Origin: Actinocorallia sp. API 0066
Lineage (GTDB): Bacteria > Actinomycetota > Actinomycetes > Streptosporangiales > Streptosporangiaceae
DNA: 64,000 nucleotides
Direction: 5' to 3'
Assembly: GCF_020991275.1 (NCBI RefSeq)
Contig: NZ_JAJLQY010000011.1
Coordinates: 124,001 to 188,000, forward strand
Position numbers and translations under genes: made by a program. The notes under the pieces are model-generated. The model searched no databases and was not told the DNA's origin. It saw only the letters and a program-made list of their open reading frames with translations. Below are positions 1 to 6,311 of the stretch, piece after piece (the first letter of the stretch is position 1; each line of letters starts with the position of its first letter).

Positions 1-266
1 CTGAGCCTGCCGAAACAGCCGCAGCCCTCGTCCGGGCGGGTCGCGCGCAGCTCGGTGAGCACCCACGTCGCCGCGCACAGCATGCCGGCCGCCGCGAGGC
101 GCGCGACCAGCGTGTCGCTCACCAGCAGGAGCAGCGCCAGCGTGCCCTCGGCGAGCGCGTAGCCGACCGCCGCGCGGTTCTTCGGCGCGTGCAGCTTGCC
201 CCAGCAAGCCAGCAGGAACACCACGACGAGCACGAGGAGCTGCGCCCCGAGGAGATCGTCAGACAT
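1..266 (-). CDS. MauE/DoxX-like redox-associated membrane protein, C-terminus off the left edge
   Basis: Partial gene: about 88 codons are visible and it runs off position 1. The protein starts MSDDLLGAQLLVLVVVFLLA, has hydrophobic stretches at about residues 5-20, 33-50 and 55-70, and carries a CGCFG motif near residue 85. A Cys-Gly-Cys-Phe-Gly motif after the third helix is typical of the MauE family of membrane proteins tied to disulfide formation and thioredoxin-like partners. The ATG lies one base after the TGA of the upstream cysteine-rich gene (TGA-G-ATG), so the two are probably translationally coupled. That pairing suggests, as inference only, that the membrane protein serves the redox state of its cysteine-rich neighbour. 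Confidence 0.6.
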   Translation of the reverse strand, partial: MSDDLLGAQLLVLVVVFLLACWGKLHAPKNRAAVGYALAEGTLALLLLVSDTLVARLAAAGMLCAATWVLTELRATRPDEGCGCFGRL

Positions 267-267
267 C

Positions 268-1206
268 TCACCCCACCACCAGGGTCACGTTGAAACAGCC
301 GACATCCAGGTCTCCCCCGAGATCGACGAAGCTGGCGCGCGTCAGCTCCACCACCCGGCCGCGCGGCGACGTCCCGCACACCACGCACCGGTCACAGAAA
401 CGGGCGGCCGTACAGCCGCACTCGATGACGTCCACCTCGGCGCTGCGTCTTCCGCAGTCGTTGCGCACGCGCAAGGAGGAGCCGAGGGACAGCAGCGGCA
501 GGGACGCGCACGAGGCCGGCGCGTCCGGGCAGCCGCCGGAGTCCCCGTAGGGGTCCAGGGCGGGGTAGGCGGCGCCCCGCCCGTCGCCCGAGAACCAGGT
601 GGCGGTGCCGCGCAGCAGCGTCGACGACGCCGGGCTCGGCACCTCCGCCAGCGGGCCCGCCTGGGCGGTGCCCGGCTTGATCGCGACAGGGCCGCGCTCG
701 GACCGCAGCGCGATCACGTCGAAGAGCTGGCCCGGCTCCAGCCTCGGATGCCGGACCAGGATGAACCCGAAGTTCTCCTTCGGGATCGTGACGTGCGCGC
801 GCGGCCGGTGCGGACCCTGGTCCACCTCGATGTTGTGGGCGCCGCTCGCGCGCTCCCTGGCGACGGAGACGATCACGCCGTTGACGCGCAGGATGTCCAC
901 CCAGACGCGTTCGGCGGCGAGGCCGTCGGGGGTGGGGCGGACCACGGCGTCACGTCCCGGAACAAGTGCCGACAAATCCGCTTTTCCGCCGTGCCATACC
1001 GTGGTGCGGCCCGACATCGGCATGCGGAATTCGTACGCGACCGGCTCACCGCCACCCGCGCGCGCCGGAGCACGCAGGACAAGAAGGTGCGGGCTCGCGT
1101 CGACGATGCGCCCCTCCACGGCGCGCAGCGGCGGCTCGGCGGACGTCAGCAGGCGGCGCGGGGCCGGCCCCAGCACCGCCGTGCGCAGCTCTCGCCGACG
1201 TCCCAT
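268..1206 (-). CDS. Cysteine-rich protein with RlpA-like double-psi beta-barrel
   Basis: 312 residues. The ATG at 1206 is chosen because a near-perfect AAGGAGG sits just upstream; a longer reading frame to 1275 has no such site. The N-terminal half looks like small beta-barrel domains and is not recognised. The C-terminal half resembles the RlpA-like double-psi beta-barrel: GTATWFS, then SLRVRN, then RVVELTRASFVDLGG and LDVGCFNVTLVV. Inserted in it are nine cysteines (around GGCPDAPASC, NDCGRR, ECGC, FCDRCVVCG), many more than usual. No signal peptide is visible, which is odd for a family normally exported to the cell wall. It is followed directly by a MauE-like membrane gene, so a disulfide-dependent surface protein is possible. 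Function unknown. Confidence 0.6.
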   Translation of the reverse strand: MGRRRELRTAVLGPAPRRLLTSAEPPLRAVEGRIVDASPHLLVLRAPARAGGGEPVAYEFRMPMSGRTTVWHGGKADLSALVPGRDAVVRPTPDGLAAERVWVDILRVNGVIVSVARERASGAHNIEVDQGPHRPRAHVTIPKENFGFILVRHPRLEPGQLFDVIALRSERGPVAIKPGTAQAGPLAEVPSPASSTLLRGTATWFSGDGRGAAYPALDPYGDSGGCPDAPASCASLPLLSLGSSLRVRNDCGRRSAEVDVIECGCTAARFCDRCVVCGTSPRGRVVELTRASFVDLGGDLDVGCFNVTLVVG

Positions 1207-2180
1207 GCTCCTCCTTGAGTGTCGTCCTGCTCCACACTTACTAGGTATCAACCACGAGTCGACCATTTTGTCCACAAGTCCCTGTCACGAGGGGAGGGAA
1301 AACCTCAACCCGGTAGGGAAATCCCCCCTCCGAGTGCCCCGAAAGTGACGCTTTCCCGCCACCCGCCACATTCACCCCTCAAACCCCAACCGTCACTCCC
1401 CTACGCTGGCCGGGCACCCCGTCGTCGGAGGCGGCGTCGGCGTGGATGCCGTGCTCGGCGGCGCGCGGATCCACCGTTGGTTGGAGGCGCGCGGCGGTTG
1501 GTCGCAGGCGTTGCGGTCGGCGGCGTGCGTGGATGCCGTGCTCGGTAGTGCGCAGGTCCACCGTTGGTTGGGGGCACGCGGCGGTTGGTCGCAGGCGTTG
1601 CGGTCGGCGGCGTGCGTGGATGCCGTGGTTGGGGGTGCAGGAGGGGTGTCGTGGTTGGGGGCGCGGGAGGAGTGTCGTGGTTGGGGGTGCGCGGGGGTGT
1701 TGGGGGTGGGGGTGGCGGGGCGTGTTGTGGTCGGGGGTGCGCGGCGGCGTTGTGATTGGGGTGTCGGGGGGTCGTGGTCGGGGGCGGCCGGGGGCGTCGA
1801 AGGTCGGGGTGTGCGGGGACTGGGCGTGGGCGTTGTGGTTGGGGGCGTGCGGGGGTGTTGTGGTTGGGCGGTCGGGGGGTTGTGGCCGGGGGCGTCGAGG
1901 TCGGGGTGTGCCGGGGCTGGGCGTGGGCGTTGTGGTTGGAGGTGTGCGGGGATGTTGTGGTTGGGGGCTGTGGTCGGGGGCGGCCGGGGGCGTCGAGGTC
2001 AGGGTGTGCGGGGGCTGGGCGTTGTGGTTGGGGGTGTGGGTGGGTGTTGTGGTTGCGGGTGTGCGGGGGTTGGCCGGGGGCGTTGTGGTGCGCGTCGATA
2101 CGGTGAAGGTTCCGTGTTCGCCCGCACGGGACCGCTAGTCTCGCAACCCCCGAGCCCCCCGCACTCCTTGGAGCCCCACC
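1207..2180. repeat. Repeat-rich, G-rich gap: 87-bp tandem repeats then degenerate G-tract repeats
   Basis: No gene is called in this 970-bp gap. Between about 1442 and 1625 an 87-bp unit (starting GTGGATGCCGTG) is repeated with starts at 1442, 1529 and a partial third at 1616; the period is a multiple of three. From about 1640 to 2095 the top strand is made of degenerate units of the type TGGTTGGGGGCGTGCGGGGG, with dozens of runs of four or more G. The reverse strand is open for 284 codons across this region, but the product is pure Pro/Thr/His/Asn/Arg low complexity and it overlaps the start of the next gene, so it is taken as a by-product of the repeats. The 1207-1300 part should hold the promoter of the leftward cysteine-rich gene. 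Confidence 0.7.
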
Positions 2181-2567
2181 ATGCGCCTGCGCCGGGTCCT
2201 CGCCACCGCCGCGCTGCTTCCGCTGTCCGCCTGCGGCGGCGGCGACACCGACCACGCCACGGCCTGCGACGGCTACAAGACCGCGATCAACACCCTAGGC
2301 ACCACCCAGGTGGGCGTCGACTTCTCCGACCCGTCAACACTCACCGCCCCCTACGGCGACGCCGCCCGCCAGATCCGCTCCATCGCCGATTCGGCCGCCG
2401 ACGAGGGCGTCTCCAAGGTCGGCGACCAGATCGCCACCGCCCTGGACGAGGTAGTCACCACCGCCACGTCGGGCGCCCCCAGCACCGACCGCAAGTCCCT
2501 GGCCGCCAGCGGCCGCCTGGCCGACGCCGTAGCCGCCATGGAACGCGAATGCGGCCCGATCTCCTAA
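2181..2567 (+). CDS. Small putative lipoprotein
   Basis: 128 residues. It starts MRLRRVLATAALLPLSACGGG: a positively charged n-region, a hydrophobic core and a lipobox LSAC, so it should be lipidated on Cys18 and anchored on the outer face of the membrane. The mature part is acidic and helical, with two further cysteines (ATACDGY and MERECGP) that could form a disulfide. It has no recognisable enzymatic motif. Small lipoproteins with a Cys pair at both ends are common in Actinobacteria and mostly uncharacterised. It lies just upstream of tRNA-Ser on the same strand and outside the genomic island. Confidence 0.75.
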   Translation: MRLRRVLATAALLPLSACGGGDTDHATACDGYKTAINTLGTTQVGVDFSDPSTLTAPYGDAARQIRSIADSAADEGVSKVGDQIATALDEVVTTATSGAPSTDRKSLAASGRLADAVAAMERECGPIS

Positions 2568-2624
2568 CGACTTTGCCCCACCCCCCAACCCCCGGTACCC
2601 TGTCACCTGGCCCACCGGGCCACT

Positions 2625-2713
2625 GGAGGTGTCGCCTAGTACGGTCTATGGCGCCGCACTGCTAATGCGGTTTGGGTTCACGCCCATCGCGAGTTCAAAT
2701 CTCGCCACCTCCG
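2625..2713 (+). tRNA. tRNA-Ser(GCT)
   Basis: Class II tRNA of 89 nt. The acceptor stem GGAGGTG (2625-2631) pairs with CACCTCC (2706-2712), with G2713 as discriminator. The anticodon arm is CCGCACTGCTAATGCGG with anticodon GCT. The long variable arm follows and the T arm is CGCGAGTTCAAATCTCG. CCA is not encoded. Its 3' 59 bases are the start of the 64-bp direct repeat that bounds the genomic island, and the gene is kept intact on this side. Confidence 0.95.
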
Positions 2714-2718
2714 CCCCC
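2655..2718. other. attL: 64-bp direct repeat at left end of the genomic island
   Basis: The 3' part of tRNA-Ser(GCT), from the anticodon stem through the 3' end plus CCCCC, is repeated without mismatch at 32246-32309. The bases immediately outside the repeat differ (C versus G before it, G versus A after it), so these are the exact limits. Integration of tyrosine-recombinase elements into the 3' end of tRNA genes is the standard way such repeats form. An integrase fragment begins 77 bp inside. Confidence 0.93.
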
Positions 2719-2722
2719 GACC

Positions 2723-2754
2723 AGGCCCGTTCCCCGATCTCGTGGAACGGGCCT
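2723..2754 (+). terminator. Hairpin just downstream of tRNA-Ser
   Basis: AGGCCCGTTCC (2723-2733) and GGAACGGGCCT (2744-2754) form a perfect 11-bp stem with a 10-base loop. It lies 10 bases after the tRNA and is probably its terminator. It is inside the island, so it was brought by the element; the original host hairpin now lies beyond attR at 32313-32343. Confidence 0.65.
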
Positions 2755-2773
2755 GATCGTGTTCCGGGACCGT

Positions 2774-2797
2774 AGTTGCAGTTTCAGTTGCAGTTCA
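2774..2797. promoter_or_regulatory. Possible integrase arm-type sites near attL
   Basis: Two direct copies of GTTGCAGTT, 12 bp apart, lie at the end of the integrase reading frame. Related copies (GTTGTAGTT and GGTTGCAGTTCAT) occur at 32146-32169 just inside attR. Short direct repeats on both sides of the core are typical of arm sites bound by tyrosine recombinases. That they are used here is inference. Confidence 0.4.
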
Positions 2798-3613
2798 GCT
2801 TTCCTCGGCGCTCCACAGGGCCGTTCCGAGCCGTTCCCCGGCGTCTTGAACCAGTGGTGAGCGAACGACCGTGTAGCGCTCTGTCGTGGTCACCCGAGAG
2901 TGCCCGAGGATCTCCTGAATGACCCGGATATGCACGCCCTGGGCGGCGAGCAGCGACCCGGCCGTATGCCGGACGTCGTGAAGCCTGCCGTCGTGTACAC
3001 CGGCCCGTCGCAGCAGCGCCTTCCACGCCTTCCAGTCTTCGGTTCGATCCAGGGGCCGCCCGTTCCGCTGACTGAAGACCACTCCCCAGTCTTCCCAGCG
3101 GTCCCCGGCCCGTGTTCTCTCCCGCTGCTGCGTCGCGAACTGTTCGCGGAGTTGGGGCAGCAGTTCGGGCGGACAGATGAGGATCGGCTTCTTCCGGCCC
3201 TTCCTCATCCGAAACTGAAGCTCTCCCCCTTGACGCTTCGGGCAGCGGTGAGCGTGTCCGGCGCAGTCCTTGGGGCACGGCCGGGCCAGGCATCGATGGC
3301 TGGGCTTCCGGCAGTCCTTCGGACACTTCGGCTCGTGAACGTGTGTTCGGCATCTTTTCGGGCACTTCGGGCGGTGGAATCGCGCACCGCAGGCGTACGG
3401 GTCGGCGCAGCCGTGCTTCCAGGCGGCTTTCTGAAGCTGGAACCAGGGCCGGATCTCTCCTGTGTCCAGGTCGATGTCCGACCAGCGAAGCCCGATCGCC
3501 TCACCCTGCCGGATGCCGAGCGCGAGCGCTACGGACCAGCGGGCCGCGTTCCGCCGATGCTTCGCCACCTCCAGAATCTTCTGTGCTTCTTCGAGGTCGT
3601 AGGGGTTGGCGAG
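2795..3613 (-). pseudogene. int: Tyrosine integrase, catalytic domain only (5'-truncated)
   Basis: The frame contains a complete phage-integrase catalytic domain: the first Arg in GIRQGEAIGLRW, the box HDVRHTAGSLL, LGHS and the tyrosine in TTERYT. The normal N-terminal SAM-like and core-binding domains (roughly 150-180 residues) are missing. Upstream of about 3613 the same frame continues into unrelated sequence that resembles the end of a radical SAM protein, so the 5' end was lost by recombination. A cysteine-rich insert follows the first motif (repeats of KCPKRC, KCPKDC, PCPKDC, RCPKR), an expanded version of the zinc-knuckle-like loop seen in many actinobacterial integrases. It sits next to attL and reads toward it, as expected of the element's own integrase. 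Without its N-terminus it is unlikely to be active. Confidence 0.75.
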
Positions 3614-3880
3614 GTAGCACTCCCACCCGGCGGGCCGCAGCCCGGTCGGCGCCATGGCGTGTTCGATGATCTCCCTGGCCCGCAGGTAGTACGAGAGGTC
3701 TTCCGCTCCCGGGGCCCGGAGGCCCTGCATGAGAGCGTTGTGGGCCTGGAAGACCTGGAAGTCCTGGAAGTCCTGGAAGTTGGGGAACTCGGTCACGTGC
3801 TCGGCGAGCTCTTCGACGCCCCGCCTGAGATCCTCCAACGGGTCCAGGCCGACGACGTAGGTGTAGGACGTGTCCAGCCC
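3614..3880 (-). pseudogene. Fragment resembling the C-terminus of a radical SAM enzyme
   Basis: About 88 codons in the same frame as the integrase fragment: YTYVVGLDPLEDL, FPNFQ...FQVFQAHN, LRAPGAEDLSYYLRAREIIE, LRPAGWECY. This pattern (a FQVFQAHN strand, a YYLRAR..IE helix and a WE-Y end) matches my recollection of the tail of a family of radical SAM enzymes from natural-product clusters; I cannot verify it. There is no CxxxCxxC cluster because only the end is present. A 9-bp unit (CTGGAAGTC on the top strand, about 3755-3781) is tandemly repeated, giving the odd QDFQDFQ. Joined to the integrase domain at about 3613. Confidence 0.4.
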
Positions 3881-3899
3881 CGCAGTGACGGCACCGTGT

Positions 3900-4525
3900 T
3901 GAGCGGGACGATCACATCCACGGCTGGTGGGAAGGCGTCGTTCCAAGCGCTGGAGACTCTCGCGCTCCTCCTGGTGGCAGGCGAACAGAGCGTCGCTTGG
4001 AGCGGCCCGGAGGCTTCCTCGCCGAAACCCTCGGACGTCGGCCGGTTCTGGGGACTGGGCCCGAACGCCAAGTACCGCGAGTTCCTCCCGCAGCTGCCCT
4101 TCCACTTCCAGCCCCATCCCCTGGGGGAAGACGACCCGCTGGTCGTCCCGCAGCTGGCGGGCCTCACCATGGGCCCGTCGTGGACAGAGCGGAGCGAGCT
4201 GCTGGAGGACTTGGCCGTCTTCACCCGGCTCACGCTCGCCCAGGGAACCCGGGTGTTCCTCATGGGCGGGTGCCTCACCTTGGGAGTGCTCGGCGCGGCC
4301 AAGTGCTTTCTGGCCGGCGGACGCGGCAGCGAGAACATCGCGTACATCTCCGACCAGGTCGGCGATCAGGACTTCGTCCTCGTCACCGAGGCGCGCCGCG
4401 TCGGCGGCATCGCCGACATGGCCGATCTCACCGCGACCAAACCCCTGCTGCTCCTCTCACGCGACCCGGGCGGCGACTTCAGCGTCATCACCGACAACAC
4501 CCGGCGCTACCGGGGAATCCGGTGA
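3900..4525 (+). pseudogene. 5'-truncated gene of unknown function
   Basis: The rightward frame is open far upstream because it runs antisense to the integrase, but codon usage and sensible protein sequence begin only at about 3900 (LETLALLLVAGEQSVAW, then FLPQLPFHFQPHPLGEDDPL, GTRVFLMGGCLTLGVLG, ending NTRRYRGIR). No start codon with a ribosome site is seen at that junction. I do not recognise the family. Its TGA overlaps the GTG of the following glycosyltransferase (GTGA), so the two were once translationally coupled in an operon. Confidence 0.45.
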
Positions 4526-5140
4526 ACGAACTCGTCCGGACCTACGTCGTCAACCTGCGCCGCCGCCCAGACCGCAGACAGCACATGGAGGCGACCATTC
4601 CGGACATCCTGCGCGCCACCTACACCTCGGACTGGTCCGGGCCGTACGACGGGCGTCAGCTGAGCTTGGAAGGACTCGAACGGGCCGGATACCGGCTCTT
4701 CCCCTGGAAGATCGAATCCGACAATCCGTGGTGGGGTCGGCCCCTGAAGTTCGGCGAGATCGCTTGCACGCTCGCGCATCTCGCCTGCTGGCAGGACGCT
4801 GACGGACACCCGGAGCCGTACGTATTGATCCTGGAAGACGACGCCACCTTCGCCGGCGACTTCGTACCCCGGTTCCAAAATCTTCTCGAGGGTCTGGAAG
4901 ACCTGCCCTTCGATCTGCTGTACCTCGGCCGGTTCCCCCTGGAGCCGGATCAGTCGGTGAAAGACGGCGTCGTGTCGCCCGGGTACAGCCACTGCACCTT
5001 CGGCTACCTACTGAGCCGACCGGGACTCGACAAGGTGCTGTCCGCGCGCCTCGACCAGGCCGTCGTGCCCGTCGATGAGTTCCTGCCCTCGCGCTCTACA
5101 TCGACCATCCCCGAGCCGACCTCTCCGACGACCCTCGCCC
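4522..5140 (+). pseudogene. Glycosyltransferase family 25 fragment with frameshift
   Basis: Starts GTG with VNELVRTYVVNLRRRPDRR, the typical opening of family 25 (LPS biosynthesis type) glycosyltransferases, and keeps EIACTLAHLACW, the VLILEDDA motif (DxD-like) and FDLLYLG. Near 5085-5092 the frame breaks: the expected continuation EFLP-ALYIDHPRADLSDD is found in the next frame (LALYIDHPRADLSDD). At about 5140 the sequence ends abruptly against an oppositely oriented acyltransferase fragment. So it has both a frameshift and a missing 3' end and should be inactive. Confidence 0.6.
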
Positions 5141-5562
5141 CATACCCGACCACCGAATCCGAGTCGATCACCGGCGGTGCCTCGTCCACCTCCCACCAGT
5201 CCTCATGCGGCCTGGTGCACTCGTGGACCAGATCCCCCATGACCGTCGACCGGTCGCCGATCACGGTGCCGTCGCAGACGAAGCCGGCCACACGGGCGTC
5301 TTCGCCGATCGTGACCCGGTCGCAGACGTAGGCGCCGTACACCAATACGCACCCGGTCCTCGATCACGACGTCGTCGGCGACGCGAACGCCTTCATAGAG
5401 GATCACGTGGTGGAAGAGAAGGCATCGGTCGCCGATCGTCATGCCCTTCGGTGGCCCGGCCTCACCATCTCGGAGCCGCGCTTCCTTAGGGCAGGCGAAG
5501 ACATTGTTGGCTCCGAGGAAGGTGCCTTCACCCACGTGGACCGGGCCGAACGGCATCTCCAC
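5140..5562 (-). pseudogene. Hexapeptide-repeat acyltransferase, frameshifted and 3'-truncated
   Basis: Left-handed beta-helix acyltransferase. The GTG at 5562 gives VEMPFGPVHVGEGTFLGANN, then MTIGDRCLLFHHVILYEGVRV and VVIEDRVRIG; the reading then moves to another frame at about 5343 and continues VYGAYVCDRVTIGEDARVAG, FVCDGTVIGD and VVGYGARVVGEV. The repeated (I/V)G(D/E) turns are characteristic. Members acetylate sugars or sugar nucleotides. The gene starts two bases after the stop of the hydrolase fragment, so they were one operon. The 3' end is lost at the junction near 5140. Confidence 0.6.
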
Positions 5563-5564
5563 GG

Positions 5565-5780
5565 CTACGCTCCCGACAACCAGTCGACCGTCATCTTGAT
5601 CGCCTCGTCCTCCCGCTCCCGAGAGTCGAAGCCGTGATCAGACCCTTCAATCGTGTGGAGCGCCGTTCCGGGACGTTCCTTGGCCGCACGCGCGGCGATC
5701 TCGTAGGACACATATGAATCGCGGTCCCCGTGAACCACCAGGGCGGGCACGTTGCTGGCAGCGAACGCTTCGGTCGGACG
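5565..5780 (-). pseudogene. Alpha/beta hydrolase, C-terminal fragment
   Basis: About 70 codons: PALVVHGDRDSYVSYEIA, then a helix, then GSDHGFDSRE and a final amphipathic helix ending VDWLSGA. The HGDRD strand-turn carrying the acid residue and the catalytic-His loop (SDHGF) are the last third of a dienelactone-hydrolase type fold. The nucleophile elbow is absent, since the frame is lost to the right of about 5780 where an oppositely oriented reading frame begins. Confidence 0.5.
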
Positions 5781-6094
5781 ACCTCGACCCCGACGACGAC
5801 ATCCCCTTCAGCATCGAACGCATCCATCGCCTCTACGACTTCCTGGAACCCGGCGACGAAATCGCCGACACCGACGGCCGCACCTGGCACTTTCAAGGCC
5901 CCTGGGACTGGCACTCATTCGACCAGAGTGGCCCTCACTACCCCGTCTGGCCCTTGACGCTGCTGACCCGCCAAGGACACCCCGACGACCTCGCCGCCGA
6001 AACCGTTCGCCGCGCCACGGCAAACGGCTCACACCAACAGCAAATCGAACTCTGGACCAAGCTCACCCAGGCACAACCGGCCCCCACCGGCTAA
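5780..6094 (+). pseudogene. 5'-truncated hypothetical protein
   Basis: Coding-like sequence from about 5780 (DDLDPDDDIPFSIERIHRLY, FLEPGDEIADTDGRTWHFQG, PHYPVWPLTLLTRQG, ending TKLTQAQPAPTG). An ATG occurs at 5714, but the first 20 codons from it are antisense to the hydrolase fragment, so the true 5' end seems lost. The WHFQGPW and YPVWPL segments look like a small globular protein. I do not recognise the family. Confidence 0.4.
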
Positions 6095-6140
6095 CCGACG
6101 TCGAGAAGGCCCGCAACGGCCCGATCCCATCACGACAGAG

Positions 6141-6178
6141 CGAATACGGCACAGATGGATACGACAGGGCACCAGTAA
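6141..6178. repeat. 38-bp imperfect direct repeat, left copy
   Basis: The 38 bases here (beginning CGAATAC, containing TGGATACG and ending GCACCAGTAA) match 20471-20508 at 32 of 38 positions, in the same orientation. The pair brackets the whole CRISPR-Cas block and the remnants after it. The right copy lies just upstream of a leftward mobilisation-type gene, so an oriT-related or module-boundary sequence is possible. The rest of 6095-6311 shows nothing recognisable. Confidence 0.6.
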
Positions 6179-6311
6179 CAGATGCCGAAAGGGGCACGAA
6201 CAGCGCGTATGGCCGTCGACGGTACCTCACTCGACACACCTACTTGGCGCCCGAGTTTCGCGAGGCAGCCGCAGCTGACAGCGCGGTGGTAAACGCCGCC
6301 AGGTAGCAGAG

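Noticed and set aside
1401-2255. A 284-codon reverse-strand frame rich in Pro, Thr, His and Asn
   Set aside because: It arises from tandem repeats with a period divisible by three, overlaps the start of the lipoprotein gene, and has no ribosome site or recognisable domain.
2900-4525. A 541-codon rightward frame
   Set aside because: Its first 330 codons are antisense to the integrase and radical SAM fragments. Only the part after about 3900 looks coding.
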